From Bacteriovorax sp. PP10 (GTDB taxonomy: Bacteria; Bdellovibrionota; Bacteriovoracia; Bacteriovoracales; Bacteriovoracaceae): 64,000 nt of DNA. The notes under the pieces were generated by a model. The model was given only the letters and a program-made list of their open reading frames with translations, was not told where the DNA came from and ran no database searches. The stretch lies in the NCBI RefSeq assembly GCF_035013165.1, contig NZ_JAYGJQ010000001.1, positions 1,426,001-1,490,000 on the forward strand, in the 5' to 3' direction. Made by a program: the position numbers and the translations under genes. Below are positions 26,344 through 34,286 of the stretch, piece by piece. Each line of letters starts with the position of its first letter. The stretch's first letter is position 1.

Positions 26344-26357
26344 GTTGCAAATGCAAC
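26344..26357. promoter_or_regulatory. MarR-type operator 2
   Basis: 14-base palindrome GTTGCAAATGCAAC, ending 21 bases before the marR-like ATG. Both sites sit where the divergent promoters must be, so autoregulation and repression of the rhodanese-YceI operon are likely. Confidence 0.75.
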
Positions 26358-26378
26358 TAAATCTGGTAAAATGAAGGA

Positions 26379-26804
26379 ATGAGTAATAAACTATCTAAAA
26401 CAGATTCATGGGCCATTCTATTAATAACTTATAACCGTGTGATTAAGGCCATCGAGAAAGAATTGAAGGATCATAATTTTCCTAACCTCGAATGGTACGA
26501 TGTACTTTGGGCATTGGAACGATCTGCTGATGGTAAATTGAGATTTAATGAATTAGGTGAAAAAATTGATCTTGCCAAATATAATGTTTCTCGACTTGCT
26601 GAAAAATTGAGCAAGGAGGGCCTTATCAGAATCGAATCTTCTCTAGAAGATAAAAGAGGTCTTTTTGCAGTTATTACTGCAAAAGGGCTTAAGACTAGAA
26701 TGAATATTTGGCAGGTTTACGAATCGGCCATTTTGAAAAATTTTGGAAGTAAACTTACTAATGAAGAACATTTACAATTAAAAAAAATATTATTAAAAAT
26801 ATAA
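26379..26804 (+). CDS. MarR-family transcriptional regulator
   Basis: A 141-residue winged-helix dimer. Recognition-helix region KYNVSRLAEKLSKEGLIRIE and wing SSLEDKRGLFAVITAKG are typical, as is the N-terminal LEWYDVLWALE. No Cys is present, so it is not a thiol redox sensor. It is divergent from the rhodanese-YceI operon and separated from it by two palindromes that are its likely binding sites. The inducer is unknown. Confidence 0.9.
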   Translation: MSNKLSKTDSWAILLITYNRVIKAIEKELKDHNFPNLEWYDVLWALERSADGKLRFNELGEKIDLAKYNVSRLAEKLSKEGLIRIESSLEDKRGLFAVITAKGLKTRMNIWQVYESAILKNFGSKLTNEEHLQLKKILLKI

Positions 26805-26964
26805 TTTTTATTTTAAAATTTAAAAGCTAAAGTTTTCTATTTTGAAAGTCAAGATGGGCGCATTGAACTTGAGCGATTGATAAAAAGTAAAGCGTCCGTC
26901 GATTTTCTAAGTCGATGGCCGGTTGTTATCTGCTTATTTTTTAATATGCCTTTTGAGAATGAAC

Positions 26965-27462
26965 CTAGTTATTTGGAAGCAATTTTTCATAAACAAGAAA
27001 CTGGCGATTATTTCTAATCCAATCTCTCTTTGTGTTTCGTTGGTACCCCAGCCTTTCATACAATCTGTGAGCACTCAGCATTTCAGGGTGAGTTGAAAGA
27101 ACCAATTTTGAATATCCTAATGATTTAGCCTTTCTTTCGAATTCCATACATAACTTCTGTGCCAAGCCTACTCTTCGAGCTGAAGGATCAACTGCAAGTA
27201 GATGCGTCTCTGCTTCGTCACACTCGGCAACCTTTCGAAATAAATTATCAGGATGGGCACAAATAATTATTCCTAATAATTTTCCATTTTGTTCTCGAGC
27301 CAGAACAATCTCGCCTCTTTTTTTTACTTCATCTAGTATAAAAAATCTTTGCCCAACGGCAGGTTCAGTGAAGCCCTCTTCGCAGTAAACTTTAATAAGA
27401 AGGGAAAAAAATTCGTTCTCATCATTCTCGAAACCTTGATAGTTTTCTATATTTACATTTAT
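26965..27462 (-). CDS. GNAT-family N-acetyltransferase with an ATA start
   Basis: The minus strand is open from a stop at 27472-27474 to the stop at 26965. Translation gives a complete GNAT protein: an N-terminal helical part (ENEFFSLLIKVYCEEGFTEP), motif A (AETHLLAVDPSARRVGLAQK, with the R-x-x-G-L/A acetyl-CoA loop) and motif B (SAHRLYERLGYQRN). No ATG, GTG or TTG exists in frame until residue 101, which lies inside motif A and cannot be the start. A good ribosome binding site AAGAGG precedes ATA 27462 by 6 bases, so ATA is the likely start; a mutated ATG is the alternative. Length is 165 residues. Confidence 0.75.
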   Translation of the reverse strand: MNVNIENYQGFENDENEFFSLLIKVYCEEGFTEPAVGQRFFILDEVKKRGEIVLAREQNGKLLGIIICAHPDNLFRKVAECDEAETHLLAVDPSARRVGLAQKLCMEFERKAKSLGYSKLVLSTHPEMLSAHRLYERLGYQRNTKRDWIRNNRQFLVYEKLLPNN

Positions 27463-27584
27463 TAAAACCTCTTAACTCATTATATACCAATCTCATAAAG
27501 GAACGATTGAAAACTAATTGATTAAATTCGGTTTCTGCTTTTGCCTTCTTAGCTTTTCAAAACGAAGATGCGAATAGAACTAAG

Positions 27585-27938
27585 TTAACGACTTTTTCCG
27601 TCGTATTCCTTAATGGTAATTGTCTTCAAATTGATCCCTTCAAGACATCTAAGATTGATGGCAACCACCTCCTTTGTCCCACCAGGGGCAATACCTTTAC
27701 CAAATGAGAGTATCCCACAATTTTTGCAAAAATAATGATGAATCAATTTTTTATTGAATAAGTAATCTTGAAGTTCATTTTCTCCACATAGTAACTTGAA
27801 TTGTGATTCAGGTATAAAATCGAGTAAACTACCACGCTTCATACATATTGAACAATTGCAGGAGATTGCATTTTTTAAATTCAATTCTACTTCATATTGC
27901 ACTTTGCCGCAGTGACAGCCACCAAGATATTTTTTCAT
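27585..27938 (-). CDS. GFA/CENP-V family zinc protein
   Basis: A 117-residue protein of the glutathione-dependent formaldehyde-activating (GFA) fold: zinc ligands in GGCHCGKVQYE, SCNCSICMKRG and YFCKNCGILSF. Members bind one or two Zn atoms; true GFA activity is rare. ATG 27938 is chosen as GGAG lies 9 bases before it; the longer frame overlaps the upstream hydrolase gene. It is the last gene of the TetR-hydrolase-GFA operon (13-base gap). Confidence 0.9.
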   Translation of the reverse strand: MKKYLGGCHCGKVQYEVELNLKNAISCNCSICMKRGSLLDFIPESQFKLLCGENELQDYLFNKKLIHHYFCKNCGILSFGKGIAPGGTKEVVAINLRCLEGINLKTITIKEYDGKSR

Positions 27939-27951
27939 CCGATAATCTCCA

Positions 27952-28848
27952 TTAATTTTTTTCCAGCGATTTGTTTCCAAGGCAAAAGCTAGAAATTTCA
28001 TCTATAACCATCTGATCTGCTAATATTCTATTGTGACCTAAGCCTTGGGTCTTAATAAACCTAGCTTCTCGCCAGATTTTTTTCATTTCTTCAGCCTGAC
28101 TTACTAATACCTCTTTATCATTTTGGTCATGGAAAATGAGGACGCTTTTTGAATCTATGCTTGCCATGTGGTGAGTATCGAGTTGAGTTTTGGCGTCGAC
28201 CACTCCAGCTCTTTTGTCGACGATTTTCCAAAGCTCAGGAATAAGACGGGAAGAAAAACGAATTTTCTCCTCGAAAACTTCGATTAAATAATCAAATTTG
28301 GCAGGGGAGTTAATTGTTACTAGTTTCGATAGGGGGAATCCTTTAGTAAGTTTGGCGAGTGCAATAGTTAGGAATCCAGCTGAATGGCAAATGACGATTG
28401 GAGACAACAGATTCAATTTTTCATCTACTAACTTCAAAAATTCAGAGAATTCAAAAATATCGGATTCATCCCCAATGTTCTCTCCATGAGATGGCAAATC
28501 AAAGAAGACAATTTCGAATCCTTTTTGATGAAGAGCATCTCCAATTTTAATGAGTTGATCCCATCTTCCAGACCATCCATGAATGAGAACAACTTGGCCA
28601 ATAAATGCTTCGTGCCGACGAACGTAAACCGGAAGTTTTTTTCCGCGATGTGAAACCTCAAATGGGATAGATTTTGAAATCCATTCGTCTCGCTTAGGAT
28701 TCAGATTCGGCCTTGAAACCTTGAACCAAATGCCAGAAAAAATATGAGCAGCTACTTTTGGAAAATATTCACTTAAATATCTAATGGAAATGAGCTTAGC
28801 TAAAATTAAATTGCGATTAAAAAATGTATGAATACCGTTTCGCTTCAT
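27952..28848 (-). CDS. Alpha/beta hydrolase
   Basis: A 298-residue hydrolase. Oxyanion-hole strand QVVLIHGWSGRWDQL, nucleophile elbow VICHSAGFLTIAL (C-H-S-A-G in place of G-x-S-x-G), acid Asp in IFHDQNDKEV and catalytic His in GLGHNRIL. A hydrophobic N-terminal stretch (residues 8-40) may tie it to the membrane. It lies 9 bases after the TetR gene, so it is probably repressed by that TetR. The substrate is unknown; esterases of this kind often clear the ligand of their regulator. Confidence 0.88.
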   Translation of the reverse strand: MKRNGIHTFFNRNLILAKLISIRYLSEYFPKVAAHIFSGIWFKVSRPNLNPKRDEWISKSIPFEVSHRGKKLPVYVRRHEAFIGQVVLIHGWSGRWDQLIKIGDALHQKGFEIVFFDLPSHGENIGDESDIFEFSEFLKLVDEKLNLLSPIVICHSAGFLTIALAKLTKGFPLSKLVTINSPAKFDYLIEVFEEKIRFSSRLIPELWKIVDKRAGVVDAKTQLDTHHMASIDSKSVLIFHDQNDKEVLVSQAEEMKKIWREARFIKTQGLGHNRILADQMVIDEISSFCLGNKSLEKN

Positions 28849-28857
28849 GTCTGCTCC

Positions 28858-29451
28858 TCAGATGGACTTCTTATTTGATACTGAATGAGTCCGAATTAAT
28901 GTAACTATCATATCTCCGGAATCTAAAGTCAGAGAGGCATCGTTTTTTATTCGCGCTTGAAATTGAGAGCCCATTCCTTGGCTATAGATGAATGTCGATA
29001 AGGCCTTTGGATCAAAGTCCTTTCGGATTTCACCAATCTCTTGCCCTTCTACAATCTGTTGCTCGAGCCATAAAAGCCATTTTTCGACAAACTGTCGCAT
29101 GCTTTTTTGAATCTCTCGTGACAAGACATGAGTATCCGTCGTTAATGCGAGCACAGGACAAACCTTTCGCTTGTCAGAAGTAAACGCATAAAAAACATCG
29201 AAAACTTTTCTGATTTTTTCAATAGGGGACAAAGAATGCACACTTTGAGACCACTCATCAAACATATTCCCATAGTTTTGAAGAATTGCGATCACCAACT
29301 TTTCTTTGCTGGCGAAGTGATCGTAAAGGCTAGGCTTTTTGATTTTCAAAATGTCTGCGATATCTTGAAAGCTAAATCCGTTGTATCCATGTTGTTGGAT
29401 TAGCGCCCGACCTTCTTTTAGAATTTTTTCTTTGGTGTTGCCTCTTTTCAT
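28858..29451 (-). CDS. TetR-family transcriptional regulator
   Basis: A 197-residue regulator. HTH in GYNGFSFQDIADILKIKKPSLYDHFASKEKLV is typical TetR (the N-terminal 50 residues), followed by a ligand-binding helical domain with a TetR_C-like SPIEKIRKVFDVFYAF. First gene of the operon with the hydrolase and GFA genes and divergent from phzF. Two operator palindromes lie between its ATG and the phzF start. Confidence 0.92.
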   Translation of the reverse strand: MKRGNTKEKILKEGRALIQQHGYNGFSFQDIADILKIKKPSLYDHFASKEKLVIAILQNYGNMFDEWSQSVHSLSPIEKIRKVFDVFYAFTSDKRKVCPVLALTTDTHVLSREIQKSMRQFVEKWLLWLEQQIVEGQEIGEIRKDFDPKALSTFIYSQGMGSQFQARIKNDASLTLDSGDMIVTLIRTHSVSNKKSI

Positions 29452-29457
29452 TTCTTG

Positions 29458-29496
29458 CCTACCTTTAGGAAGGATGATATCCTACCTAAAGGTAGG
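29458..29496. promoter_or_regulatory. Twin TetR operator
   Basis: Two 16-base palindromes, CCTACCTTTAGGAAGG (29458-29473, one mismatch) and CCTACCTAAAGGTAGG (29481-29496, perfect), with centres 23 bases apart. The two halves also form a larger 12-bp inverted repeat. They cover the divergent promoters and nearly touch the TetR start codon. Confidence 0.8.
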
Positions 29497-29537
29497 GGGC
29501 AATGTCTGATTTAAATTTTGATCATAAGGTAAATACG

Positions 29538-30368
29538 ATGAACATACAAAAAATTGCGGCTTTCTCAGATGAAAATCAAGGTGGAAATCCTGCAGGAGTT
29601 TTAATCTCTGATCAATTATCTACTAACGCCGAAATGCAAAAGATTGCCTTAGACGTCGGGTTTTCAGAAACTGTTTTTGCAACTCCTATCTCTGAAGGGT
29701 GGAAAGTGCATTATTTCTCACCCGAATCAGAAGTCCCATTTTGTGGTCATGCCACAATTGCTCTTGGTGCAGCTCTTGCTTTGAGATACGGTAATGGCAT
29801 ATTTTCATTAACGCTCACTAATCAAACAAAGATCACTGTTGAAGGAACAATTGATGGATCTACAATTATGGCCGCACTACAATCACCTCCGACAAATAGT
29901 TTTAAAGCTGATCCATTATTAATTGCTGATGCTCTTTCTCTTTTTGGATATATGGAAAGTGATCTCGATTATCGAATACCGCCAGCTCTTATTCATGGTG
30001 GCTCTAATCATCTTGTTTTGGCCTTAAATTCTCGTTCTAAGCTGAAGTCAATGAAGTATGATCTTGATAAAGGCCGAACTCTTATGAATGAAAATTCTCT
30101 TGTTACTATTTTATTAGTTTATGCTGAAAGTGATCAGCTCTTTCATACACGTAATCCATTTGCCTCTGGTGGGATCTATGAAGATTCAGCGACAGGAGCA
30201 GCTACAGCAGCGTTGGGAGGTTATCTACGAGACTTAAACTGGCCTCACAAGGGGCACATCGACATAGTTCAAGGTGAGGATATGGGAATGCGTTCTAAGT
30301 TAAGAGCTGAAATTGGAAATATTGCTGGTAGTTCGATACGTGTATCTGGAACTGCTAGGATTATGTAA
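29538..30368 (+). CDS. PhzF-family epimerase/isomerase
   Basis: A 276-residue protein of the diaminopimelate-epimerase fold. PhzF hallmarks: AAFSDENQGGNPAGVL, catalytic Glu in FSETVFATP, VPFCGHATIALGAAL and EDSATGAATAALGGYL. The reaction is probably isomerisation of a small unsaturated acid; the substrate is unknown. ATG 29538 matches the family start and has AAGG 8 bases before; the ATG at 29502 overlaps the operator. Divergent from, and probably controlled by, the TetR regulator. Confidence 0.9.
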   Translation: MNIQKIAAFSDENQGGNPAGVLISDQLSTNAEMQKIALDVGFSETVFATPISEGWKVHYFSPESEVPFCGHATIALGAALALRYGNGIFSLTLTNQTKITVEGTIDGSTIMAALQSPPTNSFKADPLLIADALSLFGYMESDLDYRIPPALIHGGSNHLVLALNSRSKLKSMKYDLDKGRTLMNENSLVTILLVYAESDQLFHTRNPFASGGIYEDSATGAATAALGGYLRDLNWPHKGHIDIVQGEDMGMRSKLRAEIGNIAGSSIRVSGTARIM

Positions 30369-30516
30369 TCTACAATTTAAGACATGCTAAACTGCTAAAC
30401 TTCTTAAGAAAGCCCATCCATATTTAAAAATGTCGTTAATAACTCTACTTATGTCTTTTTTGACACTCGGAGAAGATCTTTCAATCGGATACAATGTAGG
30501 TACCTGGAGGTTTGAG

Positions 30517-31296
30517 ATGTTAAAAATTCATCAAATTAGAAATGCAACAGTTGTTATTGAATGGAAAGAAAATTTTTTATTAGTCGATCCCATGCTTTCT
30601 CCGAAAGGAAAATTACCTAGCTTTAAGTATTTTACATTAAACCGACGAAGAAATCCTTTGGTTGAACTGCCAGATCTATTTCATCAATTAAAACCAAAAA
30701 TTAATTCGGTACTCATTACTCATTGTCAAAAAGGGCATTTTGATCACCTCGATAGCTATGGATATAAATATCTGAATGAGACAGGTCTTCTAACTTATTG
30801 CTCTAAAAAAGATGAAAAGTTTTTATCTAAAAAAAATGTAAACGTTAAGAGTATTCAAGACAATGTTATAGCTCCTTTCCTAGGGGGGAGTATTGAAACA
30901 GTTGAAGCCCTTCATGGTAGAGGATTTATGGGAGCATTAATGGAACATGGGCGAGGCTACTTTATTCAATTTCCTGATGGGCCAGGATTATATATTATGG
31001 GTGATACTGTTTTAACCTCTGAAATAAAAAAATTTGTATTGGATAAAAAACCAGACATTATTATTGCACCAGCTGGCTCTGCCCGATTTGATATTGGTGA
31101 CGAAATTATAATGACTCCAGTAGAATTAAAGGAGCTAGCGAATATTACTAGTGGAACTATTATCGCAAATCACTTGGAAGCCATTGATCATTGTAGACAG
31201 ACACGATCGTCATTAAAAGAGTTTATTGATAATGAAAAATTAAGCCAAAGAATTTTAATTTTAGATGATGGTGAGACATATAGTTATCAGAAATAA
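30517..31296 (+). CDS. Metallo-beta-lactamase-fold hydrolase (UlaG-like)
   Basis: A 259-residue MBL-fold protein: strand ATVVIEWKENFLLVDPML, metal motif VLITHCQKGHFDHLDS (a long variant of HxHxDH), metal-bridging Asp in YIMGDTVLTSEI and the last His in IIANHLEAIDH. The layout resembles UlaG-like lactonases. ATG 30517 is supported by GGAGG 6 bases upstream, against the upstream ATG 30430. It ends next to the convergent AraC-type gene with no gap. Confidence 0.88.
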   Translation: MLKIHQIRNATVVIEWKENFLLVDPMLSPKGKLPSFKYFTLNRRRNPLVELPDLFHQLKPKINSVLITHCQKGHFDHLDSYGYKYLNETGLLTYCSKKDEKFLSKKNVNVKSIQDNVIAPFLGGSIETVEALHGRGFMGALMEHGRGYFIQFPDGPGLYIMGDTVLTSEIKKFVLDKKPDIIIAPAGSARFDIGDEIIMTPVELKELANITSGTIIANHLEAIDHCRQTRSSLKEFIDNEKLSQRILILDDGETYSYQK

Positions 31297-32208
31297 TCAA
31301 ACTGAATTTCTAAACTCAGTTGGAGTAAGACCTGTAGATTTTCTGAAATTTCTTCTAAAGGAGCTGGTATCAAGGTACCCAACCTCGTGACAAATTTCAT
31401 CAACTGTCAGCTTACTCTTTTGTAGAAAAGACTTTGCTCTGTCCATGCGGGCATCATTGATAAATTTAAGAGGGGTGGTTTTAAACTGAGTTTTAAACCA
31501 TCTCAGAAATGTCCGTTCATGCATTCCTAAAAGTTTTGACATTGTTTTTATTGTTAACTCTTTTGCCAGATTGGTCTCTATTAGATCAATTAATTCATTT
31601 TCCTGATCATTCTTTGATTTAATGAGTGAGTTATCCATATAGGGAGACTGTTTGGTTCGCTGGCCATTAAAAAGAATTATTTTAGCGCATTTTTGGGCCA
31701 TGGTGGGGGATAAAGATTGCTTTATGATATACAGACAAAGATCAATATAGGCCATAATTCCGGCAGCTGTAATAATTGATCGATCTTCAGTAATCATTTC
31801 ATTTATGTCTAACTTAATCGAAGGAAACAATTCTTTAAATTCTTTTCTGTACCCCCAGTGGGTTGTTAGTTTTCGTGAACCAACTAATCCTGAAAAGGCG
31901 ATTTGAAAGCTACCTGAACACACAGAGCAGATCTTTGTCTTGCTTAAATTGACTTTTTTTAACAGACTAATAATGGCCGGTCTCATCGTAAATGGCGCAT
32001 CGATGATGGGAGGAATTATGAGATAGTCCGCATCTGAAATTTGACTAATTTTTTGAGGTTGGATAATTTTTACTTTAAAATAATCGCAACCAGTGAAGCG
32101 ATTTAGGAGATTGAAAATATCTGCTATTCCCAAAACAGCTGATTCCATACACCCATCAATATTGAGCACGTAAATTGAAATTGGAAGTTTGTCTTTATTT
32201 GCACTCAT
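31297..32208 (-). CDS. GlxA-type AraC-family regulator
   Basis: A regulator with an N-terminal DJ-1/PfpI-like domain (ISIYVLNIDGCMESAVLGIADIF, ICSVCSGSFQIAFSGLV, LTTHWGYRKEF) and a C-terminal AraC double HTH (SKLLGMHERTFLRWFKTQF, VDEICHEVGYLDTSSFRRNF). About 303 residues from ATG 32208; the frame runs on to GTG 32274, but GlxA proteins normally start just before the first strand. The ribosome binding site is weak at each. A decayed acetyltransferase gene lies upstream. Confidence 0.9.
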   Translation of the reverse strand: MSANKDKLPISIYVLNIDGCMESAVLGIADIFNLLNRFTGCDYFKVKIIQPQKISQISDADYLIIPPIIDAPFTMRPAIISLLKKVNLSKTKICSVCSGSFQIAFSGLVGSRKLTTHWGYRKEFKELFPSIKLDINEMITEDRSIITAAGIMAYIDLCLYIIKQSLSPTMAQKCAKIILFNGQRTKQSPYMDNSLIKSKNDQENELIDLIETNLAKELTIKTMSKLLGMHERTFLRWFKTQFKTTPLKFINDARMDRAKSFLQKSKLTVDEICHEVGYLDTSSFRRNFRKSTGLTPTEFRNSV

Positions 32209-32325
32209 AATGTCTTTTATGCCATTTTTTCCAATAGTTGTAAAGTGATAGAATAGATACATTAGAAATTGCACCCTTTAAATGGGCAACATTTGTTTTG
32301 GGGGTAGTTTTAACATGAAGCTTGA

Positions 32326-32502
32326 GACACTGAAAGTCTCGGTTTTGCTCAAGTAGCGAATTTTAGAGATGCTGGTTTTAAACTTAGTAAATGGTGGGAT
32401 GTCGGCTATTGGCAGCTACAATTTCAAAAAACAATTAATCCCGAGCCATTAAAAAAAATTATTGTTTTTAATCCTCTAAGTGAAAATTCAAAGTTTACAT
32501 AA
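32326..32502 (+). pseudogene. Remnant of a phosphinothricin-N-acetyltransferase-like gene
   Basis: The plus strand reads ESLGFAQVANFRDAGFKLSK, then WWDVGYWQLQF, the exact C-terminal pattern of Pat/Bar-type GNAT enzymes (GF--V--FREVGFKF-RW-DVGYWQL). It has a proper stop (TAA 32500-32502) but no start, and an in-frame stop just upstream. Only about the last 50 residues remain. It stands in a 328-base gap between the AraC-type gene and the isochorismatase-like gene. Confidence 0.8.
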
Positions 32503-32536
32503 TCATATATATTAGTGAAAAATAAGGAGGTTCAAA

Positions 32537-33118
32537 ATTAATATTTACCATAAAAACCACGCTCTTGTCTTGATTGATGCTCAAAAGGGATTTCTTGAAT
32601 CTGATTACTGGGGAAAGCGCAATAATCCAAATTTGGAAAAAAATATTGAACATCTTTTGAAAATTTATCGTGAGTTAAAACTACCGGTGCTACACGTCCA
32701 GCATCTTTCGACTGAAGAAAAATCGCCTTTAAGTCCAGGTCAAAAAGGAGTCGAATTTATCTCGGAACTTGAGCCAGAATTCGGTGAACGTATTTTTCAA
32801 AAATCTGTGAATAGCGCATTTATCGGAACAAATTTAGAAAAATATTTAAAGTCTAATAAAATTAAGTCTCTCACAATGGCAGGCTTCACATCCGATCATT
32901 GCGTTTCCACCACTGCAAGGATGGCATCTAATTTGGGTTTCGATGTCTTGATTGCTCATGATGCTACAGCAACATTTGACCGAATTGGAATTGATGGAGC
33001 TATTCATCCTGCAGAGCTTGTTCATCAGATAAGTTTAGCCAGCCTCGATAAAGAATTTGCCAATATTTTATCTTGCTATGAGCTTGAAACAAATTTATTT
33101 TTCCCTACAAAATTCTAA
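32537..33118 (+). CDS. Isochorismatase-family cysteine hydrolase with an ATT start
   Basis: A 193-residue member of the isochorismatase-like family. Catalytic Asp in ALVLIDAQKGF, Lys in RIFQKSVNSAF, and nucleophile Cys in FTSDHCVSTTARMA. Known members hydrolyse amides such as nicotinamide; the substrate here is unknown. The first in-frame ATG/GTG/TTG is TTG 32570, within the first beta strand and without a ribosome binding site, while a textbook AAGGAGG stands 6 bases before ATT 32537. The ATT start gives the full strand that the family needs. A strong terminator follows. Confidence 0.85.
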   Translation: MNIYHKNHALVLIDAQKGFLESDYWGKRNNPNLEKNIEHLLKIYRELKLPVLHVQHLSTEEKSPLSPGQKGVEFISELEPEFGERIFQKSVNSAFIGTNLEKYLKSNKIKSLTMAGFTSDHCVSTTARMASNLGFDVLIAHDATATFDRIGIDGAIHPAELVHQISLASLDKEFANILSCYELETNLFFPTKF

Positions 33119-33189
33119 CCAACTGAAGGTCTTTAGAGATATCTTGTAAAGTGGAAAAAGTAAAAAAGATAGAATGCATGTGATAGTTT

Positions 33190-33218
33190 AAAAGGGGCCT
33201 TTGGGCCCCTTTTGTTTT
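33190..33218 (+). terminator. Terminator after the isochorismatase-like gene
   Basis: GGGGCC/GGCCCC with loop TTTG (33194-33209) flanked by A4 and T4-G-T5. Confidence 0.88.
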
Positions 33219-33313
33219 TAGATTATATTCTTAAGAGTTTGTGAGCATGATAAGAATTGAAAGCATTTGTCTTGGAGTGACAAGTTCCCAAAATTTAGTA
33301 GATAGGCCCCCAC

Positions 33314-33511
33314 CTAGGTGGAGGCAAGACCCTGTCGCACTAAAGTTTCAAACTGCTCGGTAACAAACATTGCTTGGCCCCAAGTCGATGACTGTGAATC
33401 TTTGATGAGATGTAATTGAGCCACATGCAGTTTGTGAAGAACCTTGGGAAGTTGTCCACTTCCTACGGCTAGTACTGCTAATGTTGCGGCGATTGCGATT
33501 AATTTGTCCAT
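33314..33511 (-). CDS. Small exported or membrane peptide, unknown
   Basis: A 65-residue frame starting MDKLIAIAATLAVLAVGSGQ, i.e. a signal or anchor segment, then a short polar tail (HKLHVAQLHLIKDSQS). AAGGA lies 5 bases before the ATG, which is the main evidence that it is translated. It may be a signal-peptide-bearing small protein or the start of a decayed gene; no family known. It is divergent from the DUF2239 gene. Confidence 0.5.
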   Translation of the reverse strand: MDKLIAIAATLAVLAVGSGQLPKVLHKLHVAQLHLIKDSQSSTWGQAMFVTEQFETLVRQGLAST

Positions 33512-33652
33512 GTTATCCTTCTAAGGATCAAGTTTATTTTCTCTTATAATAATGGTGAGGATAGGGTGGTTTTCCTGTTGTATCGCGACGTCAACCATTT
33601 AACTAGATTCTTTTTAGTACTTAAGAAAATAATCATAAACATGTGAATATAT

Positions 33653-33698
33653 TATTACCCGGGTAATATTGACAATCTAATATTACCCGGGTAATATT
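33653..33698. promoter_or_regulatory. Two TATTACCCGGGTAATA palindromes before the DUF2239 gene
   Basis: The 16-base palindrome TATTACCCGGGTAATA stands at 33653-33668, and the 20-base form AATATTACCCGGGTAATATT at 33679-33698. Centres are 28 bases apart, and the second ends 5 bases before the ATG. Such a pair is a typical autoregulatory operator. Confidence 0.8.
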
Positions 33699-33703
33699 GG
33701 TCC

Positions 33704-34285
33704 ATGAATAACGACAAAACGACATTTACAGCTTTTGAAGGTCACTCTCTAATTGCCTATGGAGACCTGGCAGAGGTTGTACTCAAAATTAAAAGTTCCA
33801 TTGGTAAAGCATCAATCAGTACAATACTAATTTTCAGCGATATTACCGGTAAAACTATTGATTTCAATTTTCATGGAAGCAAGCAGGAAATTCTTAAAAG
33901 GCTGGAAGTCTATACGTCTGTTCAAGATGCCGGTCTTTCAAGCGGACCAGGAAGACCTAAACTTGGAGTGGTTTCAAGAGAAGTTTCTTTATTACCTCGT
34001 CACTGGGAGTGGTTGGCAACTCAACGTGGTGGAGCATCAGCAACGATTCGAATGCTAGTTGAAGATGCAATGAAAAAAGCTTCCAGTGGGCAGAGTGCTA
34101 AACAGGTTCAGGATAGGGTCTATCAGATCATGTCTGTTCTGGCCGGTGATTTAAGTGACTATGAAGAAGCTTTAAGAGCAATGTATAAAAAAGATAAAAA
34201 ATCTTTTTTAGGGTTTATCGGGAATTGGCCTAACGATGTTCAGAATTATTTGTTGAAATCTTCTAAGGAAATTTTCGAGGTATAA
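33704..34285 (+). CDS. DUF2239 protein with ribbon-helix-helix-like C-terminal part
   Basis: A 193-residue protein. The N-terminal beta/alpha half (residues 1-85, ISTILIFSDITGKTIDFNF) and the Gly-rich link GPGRPKLGVVSREVSLLPRH match DUF2239. From residue 95, VSREVSLLPRHWEWLATQRG and GASATIRMLVEDAMKK form a strand followed by two helices, as in ribbon-helix-helix DNA-binding domains; this reading is mine. Two perfect palindromes before it are its natural targets. The gene is translationally close (1 base) to a methyltransferase gene. Confidence 0.82.
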   Translation: MNNDKTTFTAFEGHSLIAYGDLAEVVLKIKSSIGKASISTILIFSDITGKTIDFNFHGSKQEILKRLEVYTSVQDAGLSSGPGRPKLGVVSREVSLLPRHWEWLATQRGGASATIRMLVEDAMKKASSGQSAKQVQDRVYQIMSVLAGDLSDYEEALRAMYKKDKKSFLGFIGNWPNDVQNYLLKSSKEIFEV

Positions 34286-34286
34286 A

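Noticed and set aside
26817-27017. Plus-strand open stretch reading VFYFESQDGRIELERLIKS after the MarR gene
   Set aside because: There is no start codon at its head and the second half is the antisense of the GNAT gene end. Could be a remnant, but nothing identifies it.
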